From Gammaproteobacteria bacterium (GTDB lineage: Bacteria > Pseudomonadota > Gammaproteobacteria > Immundisolibacterales > Immundisolibacteraceae), in assembly GCA_003645395.1 (NCBI GenBank), contig QNFC01000105.1, positions 1-6,353 on the forward strand: a stretch of 6,353 nucleotides of DNA, given 5' to 3'. Both the position numbers and the translations under genes were made by a program. The notes beneath the pieces are model-generated. The model ran no database searches, was not told the DNA's origin, and saw only the letters and a program-made list of their open reading frames with translations. Shown here in pieces: positions 1-4,583 of the stretch. Each line of letters begins with the position of its first letter. The first letter of the stretch is position 1.

Positions 1-911
1 AACCACCAGTTGTCGTCATTGCTGGGGTTCAAGCCGCCCATGGTGTTCTGGTCACCGGGAGTAAAACTGACCCCGTATTTCCAGGCAATTGCCTCCGCAG
101 GTGAGGGCTTGTGTTCGGGATTAGCCCACATAGAGACCGAGTGATGCGGGCCATAGACCCGCGCCGAGTTGGGCACACCATACTCAGGGGTCGCACCGAG
201 ATCGGGAAGCGAACGGCCGTGCAGAAACACCGCATGGTAAGCCTCATGAAAGGCATCGATAAATGCCTTCCAGTTGGAGTTACACCGGGCACTGTAACGG
301 GCAATATGGTTGAAATCTTCGAACGGAAATTCGTCCATATCCTGTGCCAGCGGATCAATAAACTCGCGCAGGGTCTGGGGTGGGTTCTGCTGATAGTGAA
401 CAAAAATAAAGCCATTCCAGGTGTCGACCGAAATCTCCGGCAGTCCGTTTTCGCTGCGCTTAAAATCCTTGGCCATATACTCTTCGCCAACAATCGGCCG
501 TAGCGAGCCATCTAGATCATAGGTCCAGCCGTGGAACGGGCAGACAAATACGTGACCATGCCCCTTCTGGTAAACATCGGCATCACCAAACGGCCCGCCG
601 CTGTCCTGGCAGCGGGTTACCTTCATCCCCCGGTGGGGACAAATATTGTGAAAACCACAAATTTTATCGTCTTTGCCACGAACCAGAATAATCTCGCTAT
701 CCCAGCTCTCCATCTTTGACACCAGAAAATCACCCTTCTCTGGAATCTCTTCTACCCGGGCCACTTCCAGCCAGGCTTTTTTAAAGATGTGTTCTTTCTC
801 TTTTTTATAGAACTCCGGCGATACGTAGGGCTCAATGCTCAGCGGCCCCGGGTCCAGTGCTGGTAATGGCGTGGCCCACTTAACCTCGCGGTCGGTAATC
901 GGTGCAGTCAT
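1..911 (-). CDS. Rieske aromatic ring-hydroxylating oxygenase, large (alpha) subunit, C-terminus cut by window edge
   Basis: The frame reads from ATG at 911 down to position 1 without a stop, giving 303 residues of a protein whose family is usually 380-460 long. The N-terminal domain carries the [2Fe-2S] Rieske ligands C91-P-H93 and C124-P-F-H127, the second followed by G-W-x-Y-D. The start of the catalytic domain has N213-W-K and then E223-x2-H226-x4-H231, matching the mononuclear iron ligands His/His and the bridging acidic residue, here Glu instead of the common Asp. The third iron ligand, a C-terminal Asp, would lie outside the window. Such enzymes take electrons from a ferredoxin or reductase and hydroxylate or demethylate aromatic or steroid-like substrates with O2; the substrate cannot be told from this fragment. 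The 30-residue gap between the cluster half-motifs is longer than the usual 15-17. The gene is divergent from the moxR operon. Family assignment is firm; specificity is unknown. Confidence 0.93.
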   Translation of the reverse strand, partial: MTAPITDREVKWATPLPALDPGPLSIEPYVSPEFYKKEKEHIFKKAWLEVARVEEIPEKGDFLVSKMESWDSEIILVRGKDDKICGFHNICPHRGMKVTRCQDSGGPFGDADVYQKGHGHVFVCPFHGWTYDLDGSLRPIVGEEYMAKDFKRSENGLPEISVDTWNGFIFVHYQQNPPQTLREFIDPLAQDMDEFPFEDFNHIARYSARCNSNWKAFIDAFHEAYHAVFLHGRSLPDLGATPEYGVPNSARVYGPHHSVSMWANPEHKPSPAEAIAWKYGVSFTPGDQNTMGGLNPSNDDNWW

Positions 912-916
912 ATTTT

Positions 917-925
917 CTCTCTTCC
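917..925 (-). promoter_or_regulatory. Ribosome binding site of the Rieske oxygenase gene
   Basis: Read on the minus strand, a purine-rich GGAAGAGAG lies five bases before the ATG at 911. It supports that start. No other in-frame ATG occurs close upstream: the one at 931 is in a different frame. Confidence 0.6.
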
Positions 926-942
926 AGTCATTTTGTGAAACC

Positions 943-966
943 GGAGACACCCAGGCTGGTGTTTCC
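943..966. promoter_or_regulatory. Imperfect inverted repeat, possible operator or leader hairpin
   Basis: The arms GGAGACACC (943-951) and GGTGTTTCC (958-966) are complementary over nine positions with one G-T pair, separated by CAGGCT. It sits 32 bases upstream of the Rieske ATG, between divergent genes, which fits a dimeric repressor site such as those of TetR or MarR family regulators. No regulator gene is in the window to test this. On the plus strand it is followed by TTCTTT, so a leader hairpin or attenuator is an alternative. The dyad is seen directly; its role is inferred. Confidence 0.45.
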
Positions 967-969
967 TTC

Positions 970-999
970 TTTAAAATATTTCCGGATAGCAGTCTGCAA
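970..999 (-). promoter_or_regulatory. Weak candidate promoter for the Rieske gene
   Basis: On the minus strand TTGCAG (994-999) is followed after 18 bases by TTTAAA (970-975), or after 15 bases by TATTTT (973-978). Transcription would then start at about 963-967, inside the dyad at 943-966, as expected if the dyad is an operator. The boxes match sigma-70 consensus poorly and the spacing is not ideal, so this is only a candidate. Confidence 0.25.
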
Positions 1000-1157
1000 C
1001 AGCAATGAAAATGGCAAAATGATCCTCGTCAGATTGGCACGCGGAAAACATCCCAAACTCCCGGCGATCGACCCACTACCTAACGATGGAACCATTGGCC
1101 CGCCGCAGGGTCCATTTAGGCTGGCGATTCTCTGTAACGAACCATAAAGACAAACTA

Positions 1158-2120
1158 ATGACTCCTCTCGAACAGCTGCAACAACTCGACACCCAGATTC
1201 AATCACGGATCATCGGTCAGAAAAGTCTGGTCAACCGCCTGCTAATCGCCCTGCTCGCCGACGGGCACCTGCTAGTTGAAGGCGCACCGGGGCTGGCGAA
1301 AACCCGCGCAATAAAGTCCCTTGGCGATGCCCTCGAAGGCGACTTTCATCGCGTACAGTTCACCCCTGATCTGCTGCCAGCCGACCTTACCGGCACGGAG
1401 ATTTATCGCCCCCAGGACGGCACCTTCAAGTTCCAGAAAGGGCCGCTATTTCACAACCTGGTGTTGGCAGACGAAATAAACCGCGCACCGGCAAAAGTGC
1501 AATCAGCGCTACTCGAAGCCATGGCCGAACGCCAGATCACGGTTGGCAGCCAAACCTGGCCACTGCCAGAGTTGTTTCTAGTCATGGCGACACAAAATCC
1601 GTTGGAGCAGGAAGGTACCTATCCACTACCCGAAGCCCAGCTCGACCGGTTTCTATTACAGGTCAATATTGATTACCCCAGCAGCGATGACGAGCTGACT
1701 ATTTTGCGGCTGGCAAGAGATGAGGCAGAAACTCAGCACCAGGTCGCTGAACCGATAAAACTCACCCAACAAGCCCTGTTTACCGCCCGTGATCAGGTAT
1801 TGGCGGTGCACATGAGCGAATCAATTGAGGCTTATATCGTTGAATTGATCATCGCTACGCGCGATGCCGGTCGTTATGGTGACGACCTGGCCCGCTGGCT
1901 GGCTTATGGTGCCAGCCCCCGTGCGACCATTGCCCTCGACCGCGCCGCCCGCGCTCACGCCTGGCTCGCCGGTAAAGATTATGTTGGGCCAGAGGATGTT
2001 CAGGCCCTCAGTCATGACGTACTGCGCCACCGGTTGATTCTCAACTACGAGGCTGAAGCCGAGGGCGTGTCGGTCGACCAAATCATCGATGAGCTGATTG
2101 CCCGCGTCGCCGTGCCATGA
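1158..2120 (+). CDS. moxR: MoxR-family AAA+ ATPase
   Basis: A 320-residue cytoplasmic AAA+ ATPase of the MoxR group, the usual length for the family. The Walker A motif G42-A-P-G-L-A-K48-T49 binds ATP, Walker B ends in A-D105-E106 followed by I-N-R-A, and sensor 1 is A-T-Q-N147-P. L-P-E-A-Q-L-D-R164-F carries the likely arginine finger, and G-A-S-P-R255-A is the sensor 2 region in the C-terminal lid. MoxR proteins act as chaperone-like ATPases with VWA-domain partners, and DUF58 and two VWA genes follow directly. I chose ATG 1158, preceded by a weak AAAGA at 1146-1150, because the peptide starts M-T-P-L-E-Q and runs at once into family-typical sequence. An in-frame ATG at 1086 would add 24 residues with no family character. 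The stop overlaps the next start by four bases (ATGA). The exact client is not known. Confidence 0.96.
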   Translation: MTPLEQLQQLDTQIQSRIIGQKSLVNRLLIALLADGHLLVEGAPGLAKTRAIKSLGDALEGDFHRVQFTPDLLPADLTGTEIYRPQDGTFKFQKGPLFHNLVLADEINRAPAKVQSALLEAMAERQITVGSQTWPLPELFLVMATQNPLEQEGTYPLPEAQLDRFLLQVNIDYPSSDDELTILRLARDEAETQHQVAEPIKLTQQALFTARDQVLAVHMSESIEAYIVELIIATRDAGRYGDDLARWLAYGASPRATIALDRAARAHAWLAGKDYVGPEDVQALSHDVLRHRLILNYEAEAEGVSVDQIIDELIARVAVP

Positions 2121-3079
2121 GTCAGGCTGCACCCGTTTTACCGGCCTCTGCACGGGTCGAAATTCAGCCCGCCACACTGTTTGCGCTGCAACACGCAGCA
2201 CGTAGCCTAAGCCTGCGAGCGGGTAACATATCCGCTGCGCGCGGCGGTAGTCACCTGTCTAAATTCCGCGGCCGGGGCATGGAATATGAAGAGTCCCGCC
2301 GCTACCTGCCCGGGGACGATATCCGCAGTATCGACTGGCGAGTCACTGCCCGCAGCGGCACTACCCACACCAAGCTCTACCGCGACGAGCGCGAGCGGCC
2401 AGTGCTCACCTGGCTCGACTATCGGGCGAGTATGTTTTTTGCCACCGTGGGTTCGTTCAAATCCGTCCTTGCGGCGCAAAGCATGGCCCTGCTGGCATGG
2501 ACCGCTCAGAATAATGGCGACCGAGTTGGCGGCATGATTTTCAACGATACCGATCATCATGAATATCGCCCACGGCGTGGTCGCCAGAGCATGCTGGCCA
2601 TGCTCCAGTCTGCCGGGGAGCAATCACGCTGGCGCCCGGAGACCCATCCGGCCAGCATCAACCGGGTCGATACCGATACGCTGGAAGCGGCCCTTCATCG
2701 ACTGCAGCGATTAGCCCGACCCGGTTCACTACTGTTCCTGGTCAGCGATTTCCGTGGCCTCACTTTTCACCCCAACAACCCGGCGAAAAAATTATTGGCC
2801 CGGCTGGCGGACCACAACGAATTGCTGCTCCACCAAATTTACGATCCACTTGAGCAGGCGTTGCCCGATAACGGCCGCTACCCGATTAGCGACGGCCTCC
2901 GCCAATTTATGCTGCAACCGTCACCGTCCACCCAACAGCGGTATCGCGAAGAATTTCTCGGCCGTCAGCAAGCCCTGCAATCGCTCTCGCAACGTCGAAA
3001 TGTCGGGTTAATAACCCAAACTACCGCCGACGACCTGCTAGCGGTATTGCAACGTGCACTGCCCGCCCGTCGCCAGTGA
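2117..3079 (+). CDS. DUF58 domain protein, MoxR partner
   Basis: A 320-residue protein with the DUF58 signature at residues 50-94: F-R-G-R-G-M-E-Y-E-E-S-R, then Y-L-P-G-D-D-I-R-S-I-D-W, V-T-A-R and Y-R-D-E-R-E-R. The following part, beginning at L100-D101 and including L-V-S-D211-F, resembles a VWA-like fold, but the metal motif is degenerate: D-Y-R-A-S replaces DxSxS. No clear membrane segment or signal peptide is visible, so it is probably cytoplasmic or peripheral, unlike longer DUF58 proteins with N-terminal helices. The start ATG overlaps the moxR stop and has no Shine-Dalgarno of its own, which suggests translational coupling. DUF58 proteins are found beside moxR genes in Bat-type operons; their biochemical role is not established, and an adaptor between the ATPase and the membrane VWA proteins is an inference. 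The family call is firm. Confidence 0.95.
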   Translation: MSQAAPVLPASARVEIQPATLFALQHAARSLSLRAGNISAARGGSHLSKFRGRGMEYEESRRYLPGDDIRSIDWRVTARSGTTHTKLYRDERERPVLTWLDYRASMFFATVGSFKSVLAAQSMALLAWTAQNNGDRVGGMIFNDTDHHEYRPRRGRQSMLAMLQSAGEQSRWRPETHPASINRVDTDTLEAALHRLQRLARPGSLLFLVSDFRGLTFHPNNPAKKLLARLADHNELLLHQIYDPLEQALPDNGRYPISDGLRQFMLQPSPSTQQRYREEFLGRQQALQSLSQRRNVGLITQTTADDLLAVLQRALPARRQ

Positions 3080-3597
3080 ATCCTGATTTGGCCACCCCCG
3101 CTGACGCCATGGCTCAGAGCCTATCCGAGGCCCTGCCCCTGCGCGATATTGTTCTACCAGAGCGCATTAGCTGGTGGCCGCCCGCGCCCGGCTGGTGGTT
3201 ACTCCTGCTCGTTTTACTGGTTATCGCGGCCGTTTCAATCTGGCTCTGGCGGCGACACCAACAGCGCCAGCACATCATCAGGCCCGCTCAGCAAATGCTC
3301 CAGCAAATTGAGCGGCGCTTTGCCCGCCACGGCGACAGTCGCCAACTGCTGCAGGAACTCTCCGCACTACTTCGGCAGATTGCGTTAAACCGTTCACCGC
3401 GCGAACAGGTCGCCGGCCTGGTTGGCGACCGCTGGTTGCAGTGGCTTGATCAGGGTCTGGACGATAAACCTTTTAGCACTGGAATCGGCCGGGTCTTCAC
3501 TGACCAGGCTTATCGACCAATAGTTGAGATCGACTCTACGCAGCTGCTGAACCTCTGCCATCGCTGGCTAACGACAAAATCCCAGGTGAGCAACTAA
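3076..3597 (+). CDS. DUF4381 single-pass membrane protein
   Basis: A 173-residue protein beginning at GTG 3076, which overlaps the DUF58 stop codon as GTGA. An alternative ATG lies at 3109 (residue 12), just before the conserved stretch S-E-A-L-P-L-R-D-I and the segment W-W-P-P-A-P-G-W-W. A single hydrophobic helix spans about residues 39-58 and is followed by a basic run R59-R-H-Q-Q-R-Q, so the C-terminal part is probably cytoplasmic and rich in Gln, Arg and Leu helices. This matches DUF4381, a family regularly found between DUF58 and batA in such operons. Its function is unknown; membrane recruitment of the MoxR/DUF58 pair is only a plausible guess. The gene ends two bases before the next start. 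Whether GTG 3076 or ATG 3109 is used cannot be decided from the sequence. Confidence 0.85.
   Translation: MNPDLATPADAMAQSLSEALPLRDIVLPERISWWPPAPGWWLLLLVLLVIAAVSIWLWRRHQQRQHIIRPAQQMLQQIERRFARHGDSRQLLQELSALLRQIALNRSPREQVAGLVGDRWLQWLDQGLDDKPFSTGIGRVFTDQAYRPIVEIDSTQLLNLCHRWLTTKSQVSN
3584..3590 (+). promoter_or_regulatory. Ribosome binding site of batA
   Basis: AGGTGAG lies nine bases before the ATG at 3600, inside the end of the DUF4381 gene. It is the best Shine-Dalgarno in the operon and fixes the start of the first VWA gene, the only one that does not overlap its upstream neighbour. Confidence 0.65.
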
Positions 3598-3599
3598 CC

Positions 3600-4583
3600 A
3601 TGCTGACCTTTGTCTGGCCACTGGCAGCGCTGGCACTGCCGCTACCCTGGTTAATGAGAATGTTGCTGCCAACCGCCCGCGGTAACCAGTTGCGCGCACT
3701 ACGGGTGCCCTTTGCCGCGGCTATGGTTGGCGAAGGTAACAGTGCTGCTAAGATCAGCACTACTCAATGGTTACTCTGGATTGCCGCCCTGGCCTGGTTG
3801 TTATTAGTTGTCGCAACCTGCCGCCCACAGTGGCTTGGCGAACCGGTCGAAATACCGATTAGCGGCCGCGACATGCTGCTGGCGGTCGACCTCTCCGGCA
3901 GCATGGAGGTCGAAGACTTTCGCCTGAATGGTCAGGAAGTCGACCGGCTGCAAGCAACGAAAGCGGTGGCTAGCCAGTTTATTGAACGCCGCCAGGGCGA
4001 CCGGTTAGGTTTGATACTGTTCGGCGAGCAGGCCTACCTGCAGGTACCGCTGACCTTTGATCGAACCACCGTCAATACCCTGCTCGATGAAGCCGTTATT
4101 GGCCTGGCCGGAAAAGCGACCGCCATCGGCGATGCCATCGGCCTGGCCGTTAAGCGATTACGCCAACAGCCCGAGGCTGACAAAGTACTGATACTGCTCA
4201 CCGATGGCGCTAATACGGCCGGCGTTGTTGAGCCCTTGCAGGCGGCCCAGCTCGCCGCACAGGAAGGGCTGAAGATTTACACAGTTGGCATCGGCGCCGA
4301 TGAAATGATAGTGAGGAGCTTTTTTGGTAACCGCCGCGTCAACCCTTCTACTGAACTGGATGAAAAGACCCTAACCACCATCGCCGAGCAGACCGGTGGC
4401 CAATATTTTCGCGCTCGAGATACGGAGCAAATGGCGGCTATCTATGACCTCCTGGATCAACTCGAGCCGACGGTGAAAGAACAGCAGCTGTTCCGACCGA
4501 AAACTGCGCTCTATCCCTGGCCTCTCGGTGCCGCACTCGCGCTCTCGGCGCTGATCCTTGCTATTCGTCAGTGGAAACCATGA
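3600..4583 (+). CDS. batA: BatA-like membrane VWA-domain protein
   Basis: A 327-residue inner-membrane protein of the usual BatA length. Two hydrophobic helices (about 4-23 and 56-73) precede a von Willebrand factor A domain at about 90-290, and a third helix (about 305-323) closes the chain. The metal-ion-dependent adhesion site is complete: D97-L-S99-G-S101, a Thr near 174 in G-K-A-T-A-I-G, and L-L-T-D202-G. Such domains bind partners through a divalent metal and are the expected targets or co-factors of MoxR ATPases. The stretch G-R-D-M-L-L-A-V-D-L-S-G-S-M is typical of BatA, named for the aerotolerance operon of Bacteroides. Its molecular role, perhaps assembling or protecting an envelope complex, is not settled. 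Its stop overlaps the next start by four bases. Confidence 0.94.
   Translation: MLTFVWPLAALALPLPWLMRMLLPTARGNQLRALRVPFAAAMVGEGNSAAKISTTQWLLWIAALAWLLLVVATCRPQWLGEPVEIPISGRDMLLAVDLSGSMEVEDFRLNGQEVDRLQATKAVASQFIERRQGDRLGLILFGEQAYLQVPLTFDRTTVNTLLDEAVIGLAGKATAIGDAIGLAVKRLRQQPEADKVLILLTDGANTAGVVEPLQAAQLAAQEGLKIYTVGIGADEMIVRSFFGNRRVNPSTELDEKTLTTIAEQTGGQYFRARDTEQMAAIYDLLDQLEPTVKEQQLFRPKTALYPWPLGAALALSALILAIRQWKP

Larger units (their letters stand above)
912..1157. other. Divergent intergenic region
   Basis: This stretch separates the leftward Rieske gene from the rightward moxR operon and should hold the promoters of both. The part near 967-980 is AT-rich, the rest is mixed. I see one 24-base imperfect dyad (943-966) and a weak leftward promoter candidate. 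I find no convincing rightward -35/-10 pair: TTGGCA at 1034-1039 has no acceptable -10 at 16-18 bases. Open frames crossing this region on both strands have no recognisable protein character. No tRNA or known riboswitch is apparent. Confidence 0.85.

Noticed and set aside
29..719. Other-frame open frames over the Rieske gene (29-511 minus, 111-503 plus, 531-719 plus)
   Set aside because: The minus-strand frame from 911 encodes clear Rieske and iron-site motifs across the same bases, so these are shadows.
943..972. Rho-independent terminator on the plus strand
   Set aside because: The hairpin is followed only by TTCTTT and no plus-strand gene ends upstream, so the terminator label is unsupported; kept as a dyad.
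1005..1022. Five-codon leader peptide (M-K-M-A-K) upstream of moxR
   Set aside because: It has no ribosome binding site, no regulatory codon run, and is of a length expected by chance.
1086..1157. Upstream in-frame ATG that would lengthen MoxR by 24 residues
   Set aside because: The added peptide is Arg-rich with no MoxR-family character, and ATG 1158 gives the normal family length with a start directly before conserved sequence.
902..1206. Open frames on both strands across the intergenic region (902-1147 plus, 928-1206 minus)
   Set aside because: They overlap the starts of the Rieske or moxR genes, lack good ribosome binding sites and have no recognisable protein features.
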